A stretch of DNA of 23,721 nt, taken from NCBI GenBank assembly GCA_910577765.1, contig CAJTOV010000046.1, positions 1 to 23,721 of the forward strand, written 5' to 3'. Shown here one piece after another: positions 1 to 7,225 of this stretch (positions within the stretch are counted from its first letter, which is position 1; every line of letters begins with the position of its first letter). A program made the translations under genes and the position numbers. This DNA comes from an uncultured Lachnospiraceae bacterium. GTDB lineage: Bacteria > Bacillota > Clostridia > Lachnospirales > Lachnospiraceae. The notes under the pieces are model-generated. The model was not told the DNA's origin. It was given only the letters and a program-made list of their open reading frames with translations, and did no database searches.

Positions 1-2
1 AT

Positions 3-101
3 ATTCTCCCGGATTGGCTGCTGGTCTACCGCATTGAGGATGATGTACTGGTGTTGACCCTGGCCCGCACTGGAACACACAGCGACTTGTTCGGTAATTA
101 G
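3..101 (+). CDS. YafQ-family toxin, C-terminal fragment (cut by window edge)
   Basis: An open frame enters from the left edge and ends with TAG at 99-101, giving 32 residues that begin ILPDWLLVYRIEDD and end THSDLFGN. The PDWLLVYRI...TGTHSDLF pattern is the C-terminal signature of YafQ-type toxins of the RelE/ParE superfamily. These are ribosome-dependent endoribonucleases of type II toxin-antitoxin systems. The histidine of THSDLF corresponds to the catalytic C-terminal histidine of the family. The N-terminal part and the expected upstream antitoxin (usually DinJ/RelB-like) lie outside the window, so whether the gene is intact cannot be judged. A hairpin follows within 12 bases of the stop. 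Confidence 0.75.
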   Translation: MLPDWLLVYRIEDDVLVLTLARTGTHSDLFGN

Positions 102-112
102 CAAAAACTCTG

Positions 113-145
113 GCCGCCGTATAGGAAGTTTTTCTGTACGGCGGC
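113..145 (+). terminator. Hairpin after the YafQ-like gene, possible terminator
   Basis: A perfect 9-bp stem pairs GCCGCCGTA (113-121) with TACGGCGGC (137-145) around a 15-base loop, 11 bases after the toxin stop codon. The T-tract after it on the plus strand is poor (GTTTCG). On the minus strand a run of five T lies a few bases beyond the stem. It could act weakly in both directions. Confidence 0.5.
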
Positions 146-158
146 GTTTCGCGCCCTT

Positions 159-180
159 AATCAAAAAGTACTTTTTGATT
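159..180. repeat. 22-bp perfect palindrome
   Basis: The arm AATCAAAAAGT is followed directly by its exact reverse complement ACTTTTTGATT. It can form an AT-rich hairpin ending in a T-run on either strand, or be a dyad protein-binding site. It sits in a 282-bp gene-free stretch between the YafQ-like gene and the end of the msmK-like gene. No function is established. Confidence 0.6.
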
Positions 181-283
181 TGGAGGCGATTTTTGATGTT
201 ACCTTATAACCCTGGCGGTCATGCCGCCTTTCAGGATACTTTCGGATCCCTTTGTTTTTCCAGATACCGGGCAGCCGCCCGAT

Positions 284-360
284 GTGGAAAACCGGAGAAA
301 AACAGTCTTACAAGCCTGCTTGACGTCTGTTTTCGTCCGGTTTTCCACGCCCCGTGAACT
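284..360. repeat. Dispersed palindromic repeat, left copy
   Basis: GTGGAAAACCGG (284-295) pairs perfectly with CCGGTTTTCCAC (337-348). The pairing continues inward imperfectly through AAAACAG / CTGTTTT, giving a hairpin unit of about 65 bp. Positions 311-360, read as reverse complement, match 23672-23721 at the other end of the window at 47 of 50 positions. The sequence therefore exists in at least two inverted copies here, the second cut by the window edge. It lies just downstream of the msmK-like gene, where it may also end that transcript. Small reading frames through it are unlikely to be genes. Confidence 0.75.
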
Positions 361-383
361 GGGGACCAGATTAAATTTCCTTA

Positions 384-1496
384 TCACCCTTCAATTGCCA
401 TTTCCGACTCACTGTCAAACACATGGACCTTGGCCGTATCCAGGGCCAGGCTGATGACATCGCCGCTCTTTTGCTGTACCGTGGCATCCACGGAAGCCAC
501 CCAGCCTGCCTGGCCCATGTCAAAGTAGACCAGGGCATTGGCCCCCAGCATCTCATAGACCCGGACCTGGGTCTGGAAATGAAGCAGCCCCGGCCTGTTC
601 TCCGTGGTCCGTGCATCATAGATATGTTCCGGACGAATGCCCAGGGTCACGGTTTTTCCCACATATCCGCCGTCCCGGAGGGCTTTGGCCCTGGCCCCTT
701 CCAGGGCAAACCGGTTGTCCTCAAACTCCAGCAGGATCTCCCCGCCTGCCTCCGCCACCCGGGCACTGATCATATTCATCTGGGGAGAACCGATGAACCC
801 GGCCACAAACTTGTTGCTGGGGTGGTTGTAAAGGTTCTGGGGATTGTCCACCTGCTGGACAATGCCGTCTTTCATGACCACGATCCGGGTTCCCAGGGTC
901 ATGGCCTCGGTCTGGTCATGGGTCACATAGATGATGGTAGCACCCAGCCTCTGGTGCAGCTTGGAAATCTCCACCCGCATCTGTCCCCGCAGCTTGGCAT
1001 CCAGGTTGGACAGGGGCTCATCCATCAAAAAGACCTTGGGATTACGCACAATGGCACGGCCCATGGCTACACGCTGGCGCTGGCCGCCGGACAAGGCCTT
1101 GGGCTTGCGCTCCAGCAGAGTCTCCAGATCCAGAATCCTGGCAGCCTCCCGGACAGCCCTGTCAATCTCATCCCTGGGAACCTTGTGAAGCTTTAAGGAA
1201 AATGCCATATTGTCGTATACCGTCATATGGGGATAGAGGGCATAACTCTGGAATACCATGGCAATGTCCCGGTCCTTGGGCTGCCGCTCATTCATCAGCT
1301 GGCCGTCAATGTACAGCTCCCCGGAGGAAATCTCCTCCAGCCCTGCCACCATCCGCAGGGTAGTGGACTTTCCACAGCCCGACGGGCCCACGAATATGAT
1401 AAATTCCTTATCCTCAATCTCCAGATTAAAATCCTTCACTGCCTCAAATCCATTGGGGTATCTTTTATATACATGCTTCAGCTCTACGTTTGCCAT
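384..1496 (-). CDS. msmK: MsmK/UgpC-type sugar ABC transporter ATPase
   Basis: This 370-residue protein is the cytoplasmic ATP-hydrolysing subunit of a CUT1 carbohydrate importer. Walker A GPSGCGKST is at residues 37-45, the Q-loop at Q83, signature LSGGQ at 135-139, Walker B FLMDEP at 156-161 and the H-loop histidine at 193. After about residue 235 comes the MalK-type regulatory TOBE/OB region, which includes GIRPEHIYD. Length is normal for the family. The ATG follows AGGAGA. It is the last gene of the glucoside locus, separated from its binding protein by the permeases, the two-component pair and a small membrane-protein gene. MsmK-type ATPases often serve several sugar importers, so it may be shared and not dedicated to this one. 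Family assignment is secure; exact partners are inferred. Confidence 0.93.
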   Translation of the reverse strand: MANVELKHVYKRYPNGFEAVKDFNLEIEDKEFIIFVGPSGCGKSTTLRMVAGLEEISSGELYIDGQLMNERQPKDRDIAMVFQSYALYPHMTVYDNMAFSLKLHKVPRDEIDRAVREAARILDLETLLERKPKALSGGQRQRVAMGRAIVRNPKVFLMDEPLSNLDAKLRGQMRVEISKLHQRLGATIIYVTHDQTEAMTLGTRIVVMKDGIVQQVDNPQNLYNHPSNKFVAGFIGSPQMNMISARVAEAGGEILLEFEDNRFALEGARAKALRDGGYVGKTVTLGIRPEHIYDARTTENRPGLLHFQTQVRVYEMLGANALVYFDMGQAGWVASVDATVQQKSGDVISLALDTAKVHVFDSESEMAIEG

Positions 1497-1574
1497 AAGT
1501 CATTTTTCTCCTGTCTCTTCACTCATTTTTCCGGTGCCGTCCATGGCCGGTCTTTCTTCCCGGCATACACCTTA

Positions 1575-2036
1575 TTACATCACCTTTTTGTATCTGTGCC
1601 CCATCTCCTCCAGAAATGCATCGCTTGGCTCCAGATACACCACATCCTCCCGGGTTCCCAGGGTATAGACCCGGGCGCCGGGACGGTTGGAGACATAGCT
1701 GCGGACCTTCCGTTTCCCCGGAGCCTGCCTGCCCTCTGTCAGTTCCTGGATCTGGGCCGCACTTACATGGTACAGCTCCCGCCGGTCGGCCTTGCGGATG
1801 ATACGGGACACAGCCAGGTCACCATTGACATACTCAAACTCATACTCGATCCTCCAGCTCCGGAACAGGAAAAAGGTAATTACCGCCATGATAACCGCCA
1901 CCAGAAGGAACACCCGCACCAGGAACAGTCCGTTAAACAGAAATACCGCCGTCTCCCCTATGAGAAGGAGCCCAAAGCCTTTCTGCTTCTTTCCTGGCAG
2001 GTAGGGAATCGTCCATTCAAATGCCACATCGCCCAT
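1575..2036 (-). CDS. Small membrane protein, DUF6106-like
   Basis: This 153-residue protein has a hydrophobic stretch at about residues 23-57, enough for two close transmembrane helices. A soluble C-terminal part of about 95 residues follows, containing EYEFEYVNGDLAVSRI. This layout (hydrophobic hairpin, then a YEY...VNGDL...RI strand pair and a C-terminal YLEPSD segment) resembles DUF6106 proteins of Clostridia, recognised from memory and not by search. Function is unknown. The ATG is preceded by AAGGAGG, which overlaps the TAA stop of the yesN-like gene, so translation of the two is probably coupled. Its place between the response regulator and the ATPase may be incidental. Confidence 0.7.
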   Translation of the reverse strand: MGDVAFEWTIPYLPGKKQKGFGLLLIGETAVFLFNGLFLVRVFLLVAVIMAVITFFLFRSWRIEYEFEYVNGDLAVSRIIRKADRRELYHVSAAQIQELTEGRQAPGKRKVRSYVSNRPGARVYTLGTREDVVYLEPSDAFLEEMGHRYKKVM

Positions 2037-2048
2037 TTGTCATCCTCC

Positions 2049-3539
2049 TTAATGCAGATTCTTCCGGTACTGCTCCGGCGTCATTCCTTCCACCCGCTTA
2101 AAGACCTTGGAAAAATACGTGGTATTCTCATATCCCAGAAGCTCGGACACCTGGTACACCATCCTGCCTTCCGCAAACAGCTGTCTGGCCCGCTTCATTT
2201 TCTGCCGGTTCACATAGGGAATAAAATTCTCGTTCATGGAACTTTTGAAAAAGGAGCTTAAATAGGGCTCTGAGACGCCGATCTGCCGGGCCACATCCGA
2301 AAGCTGGATGGGTTTGTCCAGATTTTCTTCAATATAGTTCAGCGCATTCTGGATAATATCGGACTCGGATTTCTTCTGCCTGGTAAAGAACTGGGCCGTA
2401 AACTGCCGGACAAAATCACTCCACCACTGCCGCAGCCCCGTAAAGCTTGTGACATTGGCAATCTTCTGGTAATGCTTGTAGCTGTCCTGGACCTCGATCT
2501 CCTCAATGCTCCCGCCCAGTGCCCGGGCCTTCCCGGAAAAACGGCTGAGAATCTCGATCATCAGCTTCTTGGTCTGGTTCACCGACAGATAGGGAGGCAT
2601 GAGAATCTGGTCAAATACCTCATCCAGCAGCTGCTGGATCTCTGTGCCGGAGATTCTGGAGATGCTCTGGTCCAGACGCTCCAGATAGCCGGACACATCA
2701 AAGGGGTAGGCTTTCCGGATTACAGACGGCTGGAGATCCGGCACGATCTGGGGGCCGCAGGAGTAGAACCCGTAGGTCTCTATGGTATTGGCAATATTGA
2801 GAAAAAATTTGTCATCCTTTCCCTCCAGCTCATAAGGGGTGATCCCCATATAACACCGGTTGGTGACAAAATGCAGAATCATTTTCTGTAATCGCGCAAC
2901 CTCATCCTGGTCGGTCCTCTCCTTCAGAAAGACCAGCAGCTTGCCCTCATAAAAAATACTCATGGGGCTGCGGCCCAGTTTCTGGTAATACTGGCAGGCT
3001 ACGGTCTCCACGATCTTTAAGTCCGTGATTTCCTCCGAGTATTTCCAGACCATGTAAAAGCTCAGAAGGCAGCCGGTCCGGTATGCTTCCGGTATATGCT
3101 GCAGCTTTTCCCGGATCTCCCGTCCGTTCTGTCCCACGGATTTGGGCATCTGCTCCGGAAGCTCCGCCGGTATCTGGGTAATATTCATCAGGGAGGCGGT
3201 CAGTTCCTCCTTAGACAGTCCGAACTTTCGGATATAGTCCACGGCCCCCAGCTTCATGGCCTCCTTCACCGTATCAAAATCGTCATAACAGCTGACTACA
3301 ATGGTTTTCACCGGAAGATGTCTCTGGCGGATGATCTTCAGAAGCTCCAGCCCGTTGATCTCCGGGATGTTCAGATCCAGAAGGATCAGATCCGGCAGCT
3401 CCTTCTCAATCCTGGCCAGAGCCTCCCGCCCGTCGGCCGCATCCTCCAGAAGACGGATTCCCATGGCCTCCCAGTCCACCAGGGAACGCATCCCCAGCCT
3501 GGCCAGCAGCTCATCCTCAATTATCAGTGCTTTCATCAT
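2049..3539 (-). CDS. yesN: YesN-type response regulator with AraC DNA-binding domain
   Basis: This 496-residue protein has an N-terminal receiver domain (residues 1 to about 120) with acidic residues E8/D9 and phospho-acceptor D55 in LILLDLNIP. A middle region of about 270 residues has no motif I recognise. A C-terminal AraC/XylS helix-turn-helix pair (about 395-494) includes SDVARQIGVSEPYLSSFFK and ends with the family signature GYENTTYFSKVFKRVEGMTPEQYR. Such regulators activate nearby carbohydrate transport genes when phosphorylated by the partner YesM kinase. The gene overlaps the kinase gene by 23 bases. It starts with two ATG codons, and the first has GAGGGG at normal spacing. Likely targets are the promoters near 8600 and 12950. 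Confidence 0.92.
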   Translation of the reverse strand: MMKALIIEDELLARLGMRSLVDWEAMGIRLLEDAADGREALARIEKELPDLILLDLNIPEINGLELLKIIRQRHLPVKTIVVSCYDDFDTVKEAMKLGAVDYIRKFGLSKEELTASLMNITQIPAELPEQMPKSVGQNGREIREKLQHIPEAYRTGCLLSFYMVWKYSEEITDLKIVETVACQYYQKLGRSPMSIFYEGKLLVFLKERTDQDEVARLQKMILHFVTNRCYMGITPYELEGKDDKFFLNIANTIETYGFYSCGPQIVPDLQPSVIRKAYPFDVSGYLERLDQSISRISGTEIQQLLDEVFDQILMPPYLSVNQTKKLMIEILSRFSGKARALGGSIEEIEVQDSYKHYQKIANVTSFTGLRQWWSDFVRQFTAQFFTRQKKSESDIIQNALNYIEENLDKPIQLSDVARQIGVSEPYLSSFFKSSMNENFIPYVNRQKMKRARQLFAEGRMVYQVSELLGYENTTYFSKVFKRVEGMTPEQYRKNLH

Positions 3540-5292
3540 CTTGTGCCCCTCTTTTCACGGCAGGAATCCGCAGTGTAATCCGGAATCCCAGCTCTGCCTC
3601 CGTGTCCACAGTCAGCCCGTATCCCTCTCCATAGATCATCTGAATCCGCTTATGGATATTGGAAAGGCCGATCCCTGTAATGCCCCGTTTGTTGTTCTCC
3701 GTTGTCCCTGCCAGATCCGGCACCTTTCCCTGGAGACCGGACCCGTTGTCAATCAGGGTCAGTTCCATATCCTCCCCGTCCAGCTCTCCCCGCAGGGCAA
3801 TGACCCCATTTTCCACATGACTCATCCCGTGAATAAAGGAGTTTTCCACCAGAGGCTGGAGACAGAACCTGGGAATCAGATAATCCTCCAGCTCCTCCGG
3901 AATTACAAAGAAAATTTCCACCTGGTTTCCGAACCGCACCTGCATGATCCTGCCGTAGGCTTCCAGAATATGGACCGCATCCCGCAGAGTCTCCAGCTCC
4001 TGATCATGTTTGTAGGTCTCGCCAAGAAGCACACCCAAATTCATCAGAATATCCGCCACCTCATGGTCCTCATTGATGGAAGCCTTCCAGCGGATGGCAT
4101 TGAGGGTGTTGAAAAGGAAATGGGGATTGATCTGGGCCTTTAGCGCGTCAAACCTGGCTTTTTCCTTCATGACCGTCTCCTGGCGCACTTCCTCAAGAAG
4201 AAGGTGGATTCGCCTCCGGGCGCTCAGCATCCCTTCCTCCAGCATCCGTGTCTCCTGAAAATGATTCCGTCCCAGGGCCAGCTCCCGGGGGCTGCTCTGT
4301 TCAATCAGGCGGATCTTGTCTGCAAAGAAAAGAATCGGTTCTGTAATGAACCTGGAAATGGAAATCGCAATTCCCAGAAACAAAGCCGTGCTGGCTGTCA
4401 TGAAGATCCACAGATATGCAAAAATCTGCTCACTCCGTTCAAAGATCTCATGGCGGTTTCCCACATAGAGAATCCGGTTCTGGCTGCTGGCCAGTACCGC
4501 GCCCATGACATAGTAATCCCCGTACCGGCCCTGCCTGCCGCCGGACGCATCCCACTGCTCCAGCAGATCCGCCATGGTCTTATTGGAGAATTTCTGGGTT
4601 TCCCCGGCCAGAATCCTTCCGTCGGAGGAGAACAGGGCGATTGCCCCTTTCCGGTAACGGGGATCATTGCCTTCCCCCACAAAGAGATCATCGGGAAACA
4701 GCACCAGGGCATACCCGTACTGGTTCTCCTGGTAGCGGACCAGGGCCCGTCCAAAGGCCACATAGGCTCCTGTACCGCTGCGGTCAAACAGACGGCATAT
4801 ATCCGGGTCCCAGTAAGGATTCCTTCCGCCTGCTTCCATCTTCTTATACCATTCCTCCTCATAAAGGCTTCCGGGAACCTCCACGATCTTGTCCGAACTG
4901 ATCAGATGCCCGTCACTGGTGAGAAGGATCATCTCGCCCCCAAAGCTTCCCAGGTTGGTAACATTGCAGTTGAGAAGCATTTCCCGAAGCCGTTTGGAAG
5001 CAATATCCTTCTGGTAGGGGGTGGCCGCGTCATAATAGTCCTTGAGAAGCTGGTTGTTCTCCGTGTAGGTAATCATGGTACTGCTGGCATAGGTGGACTG
5101 AAGAACGGCGCTGTTGATCTCCCGGACATTCTGGTCAAACATCAGCTGGTAGGCTTCCATGATACCCAGGGATACGGAACGCTGCATCAGGACGCACAGA
5201 ACCAGCAGCGCCGCAGACAACGGCAGCAGCACAAGGAATGTGATGCTCTTTACCATACTGTTTTTGATGCTGGGTTCCGGGCGTTTTCTCAT
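3517..5292 (-). CDS. yesM: YesM-type sensor histidine kinase
   Basis: This is a 591-residue membrane kinase. Transmembrane helix 1 is at about residues 16-37 and an extracytoplasmic sensor region of about 250 residues (probably a Cache-like fold) follows. Helix 2 is at about 291-313, then a HAMP-like linker, then a His_kinase domain with phospho-acceptor H391 in INPHFLFNTL. The ATPase domain has N-box QPLVENSFIHG (N484), DNGSG at 515-519 and GIGLSNIHKRI near 540. This matches the LytS/YesM class. It presumably senses an extracellular oligosaccharide, or the loaded binding protein, and phosphorylates the overlapping yesN-like regulator. The gene begins 76 bases after the MalG-like permease stop, with GAGGA before the ATG. 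Confidence 0.92.
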   Translation of the reverse strand: MRKRPEPSIKNSMVKSITFLVLLPLSAALLVLCVLMQRSVSLGIMEAYQLMFDQNVREINSAVLQSTYASSTMITYTENNQLLKDYYDAATPYQKDIASKRLREMLLNCNVTNLGSFGGEMILLTSDGHLISSDKIVEVPGSLYEEEWYKKMEAGGRNPYWDPDICRLFDRSGTGAYVAFGRALVRYQENQYGYALVLFPDDLFVGEGNDPRYRKGAIALFSSDGRILAGETQKFSNKTMADLLEQWDASGGRQGRYGDYYVMGAVLASSQNRILYVGNRHEIFERSEQIFAYLWIFMTASTALFLGIAISISRFITEPILFFADKIRLIEQSSPRELALGRNHFQETRMLEEGMLSARRRIHLLLEEVRQETVMKEKARFDALKAQINPHFLFNTLNAIRWKASINEDHEVADILMNLGVLLGETYKHDQELETLRDAVHILEAYGRIMQVRFGNQVEIFFVIPEELEDYLIPRFCLQPLVENSFIHGMSHVENGVIALRGELDGEDMELTLIDNGSGLQGKVPDLAGTTENNKRGITGIGLSNIHKRIQMIYGEGYGLTVDTEAELGFRITLRIPAVKRGAQDDESTDN

Positions 5293-5368
5293 GTATTTAT
5301 CCTCAATGGTAACACCTGGCCACTAAGTTCATGGGGCGCCTGCGGCTCCGGTTCGCTAAGTGTTCACA

Positions 5369-6196
5369 CTACCCTTTCACCGCGCCTGCGGACAGGCCGC
5401 CTACCAGATTGTCCTGGACAAACACGAAGAAGATAATCACCGGAACCAGGCTCAGGATGACGGCTGCCATCAGGGGGCCCCAGTCTGTGGAATACTCTCC
5501 GATATAGTCGCGGATTCCTACCTGGACCGTCTTTTTCATGGCTGTGCTGATGAAGGTATTGGCATACATGAATTCATCCCAGGACATGAGAAAGCAGTAC
5601 AGGGTGGTAGCGGATATCCCCGGCTTGGCCAGCGGGAAAATGGTCTTCATAAATGCCTGGAAGCGGTTGCAGCCGTCCACCAGGGCGGCCTCCTCAATCT
5701 CCCAGGGAATCTGCACGAAAAAGGTGCACATATTCCACACTGCAAAGGGAAGTACAAAGGAGCAGTTAAGAATGATCAGGCCGGTGTGGGTGTCGATCAG
5801 ATTTAGTTTTCTCATGATAACATAGTAAGGGATCGAAAGCAATACACCCGGAAACATCTTGGTAAAAAGGATTCCCATCTTCATCTTCTCCGCGCCCATA
5901 ATATGGTAGCGGCAGAAGCCGTAGGCTGCCATAACCGCAAACAGCATGGAGATCAGGGTCACCACCAGGGAAATCACCGCGCTGTTGAAGAAATATCTTG
6001 CAAAGTTCGACTGGAACAGAACCTGCTTAAAATTGTCAAAGGTAATGTAGGTGGGAATGATCTGGTTCATATTGTAAATCTGTTCCGGTGACTTTAATGC
6101 CGTCAAAAACACCCACAGAAAGGGGAGAAAGGCATAAGCCGCAATAATCACCGAAAGGATGTAAAGGACCGTCAGTTCCAGTTTTGTTCTTCTCAT
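5369..6196 (-). CDS. MalG-type sugar ABC transporter permease
   Basis: This 275-residue protein has about six transmembrane helices. The inner-membrane-component signature EEAALVDGCNRFQAFMKTIF, which contacts the ATPase, lies at about residues 165-185, and the C-terminal tail DNLVGGLSAGAVKG is typical of MalG-like proteins. It forms the second half of the translocation channel with the preceding MalF-like protein. The ATG is 10 bases after the TAG of that gene, and the ribosome site GGAGGAGG fills the gap, so the two are almost certainly translated together. Substrate cannot be read from the permease; the neighbouring glycosidases suggest an alpha-glucoside. Confidence 0.93.
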   Translation of the reverse strand: MRRTKLELTVLYILSVIIAAYAFLPFLWVFLTALKSPEQIYNMNQIIPTYITFDNFKQVLFQSNFARYFFNSAVISLVVTLISMLFAVMAAYGFCRYHIMGAEKMKMGILFTKMFPGVLLSIPYYVIMRKLNLIDTHTGLIILNCSFVLPFAVWNMCTFFVQIPWEIEEAALVDGCNRFQAFMKTIFPLAKPGISATTLYCFLMSWDEFMYANTFISTAMKKTVQVGIRDYIGEYSTDWGPLMAAVILSLVPVIIFFVFVQDNLVGGLSAGAVKG

Positions 6197-6206
6197 GCTC
6201 CTCCTC

Positions 6207-7136
6207 CTATTGGTTCCGGTCCGACCCGATCATCTTCACATAGATCACGGTCAGAATTGCAATGACAACAAAGATCACCACCGACGTGGCCGCCGCATAG
6301 CCGAACTTATGGTCCACAAAGGCCTGCCGGTAGGCATAGGTATACATGATCTCCGTGCTGTCCAGGGGGCCTCCCTTGGTCAGCAGCCATATGGCGTTGA
6401 AGTTATTGAAAATGGAGATCACGTTAAGGATCACCGCCACAGCCATGGGTTCCTTGATATTGGGCAGCGTCACATACAGAAACCGTTTCAGCTTTCCTGC
6501 TCCGTCAATGGCTGCGCTTTCATACATATCAAAGGACACACCCTGGAGAGCCGCCAGAATGAAGATCATCAGAAACGGCGTACTCTTCCACACATTGGCA
6601 AAGATTACCGCCGGCATGGCCGTATTCACATTGCCCAGGAAAGAATAGCCCTCCTTAAAGATTCCCAGGCGGATGAGAATCGCGTTGAACACGCCGATCT
6701 TGGTATCATACAGGGCGCTGAATGTCAGGGCGCTGATGGCTGCCGGGATCGCCCAGGGCAGCAGGGCAATGGTCCGGAAAAAGGCCCGCCCTTTCAGCTT
6801 TTCATTGAGCACCAGGGCCACGCCCATGGCCAGGGCCAGCTGGGCCGCAATGTTCACCAGGGTCCACACCACCGAATTGACCACCGCATTCCGGTACTTG
6901 GAGTTGGCAAAGATTACAAAATAATTTTTCAGGCCTGCAAAGGCCCCGAAATCCGGGCTGTTGGCCTTGGTCATATCATAATTGAGAAAACTGATCCACA
7001 TTCCCTGAAGCAGCGGGTAAATACTCAGCATCACAATGGCAATCACCGCCGGAGCGATCAGAAGATAGCCATGGAGATTCTGGCGGAAGGAATATTCCCG
7101 CAGTTTCAGTGTCTTTTTCTTCTCTTTTTCTTTCAA
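6207..7136 (-). CDS. MalF-type sugar ABC transporter permease
   Basis: This 309-residue protein has a charged N-terminus rich in K and E, then about six transmembrane helices starting at GYLLIAPAVIAIVML. The permease signature ESAAIDGAGKLKRFLYVTLP lies at about residues 225-245. The start is TTG, with GGAGG five bases upstream and no ATG at a suitable place, so TTG initiation is well supported. It pairs with the MalG-like protein next to it. An intergenic hairpin with a T-run separates it from the binding-protein gene, which fits lower expression of the permeases than of the binding protein. Confidence 0.92.
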   Translation of the reverse strand: MKEKEKKKTLKLREYSFRQNLHGYLLIAPAVIAIVMLSIYPLLQGMWISFLNYDMTKANSPDFGAFAGLKNYFVIFANSKYRNAVVNSVVWTLVNIAAQLALAMGVALVLNEKLKGRAFFRTIALLPWAIPAAISALTFSALYDTKIGVFNAILIRLGIFKEGYSFLGNVNTAMPAVIFANVWKSTPFLMIFILAALQGVSFDMYESAAIDGAGKLKRFLYVTLPNIKEPMAVAVILNVISIFNNFNAIWLLTKGGPLDSTEIMYTYAYRQAFVDHKFGYAAATSVVIFVVIAILTVIYVKMIGSDRNQ

Positions 7137-7158
7137 AATTTCCTCCGTTCCGGGTCCA

Positions 7159-7200
7159 AAAGACCGCCAGACACCTCCACCGAGGCAAATGGCGGTCTTT
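7159..7200 (-). terminator. Intergenic attenuator hairpin between binding-protein and permease genes
   Basis: AAAGACCGCCA (7159-7169) pairs perfectly with TGGCGGTCTTT (7190-7200), an 11-bp stem. A smaller nested CCTC/GAGG stem sits in the loop. On the minus strand the stem runs into TTTT. It lies 25 bases after the binding-protein stop and 22 before the MalF-like start. It therefore looks like a partial terminator or a 3'-end stabiliser that keeps binding-protein mRNA more abundant than permease mRNA. Confidence 0.7.
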
Positions 7201-7225
7201 CCTGGTTCCTTATGGGTGATTGGCC

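Noticed and set aside
175..387. Small frames on both strands between the palindrome and the msmK-like gene
   Set aside because: They run through the dispersed hairpin repeat, lack a convincing ribosome site and have no protein family features, so they are better explained by the repeat.
5293..5368. Short direct repeat (CTAAGT...TTCA) and GC-rich fold between the MalG-like and kinase genes
   Set aside because: The repeat is too short and the fold imperfect, with no T-run and no promoter hexamers. It is treated as an ordinary intra-operon spacer.
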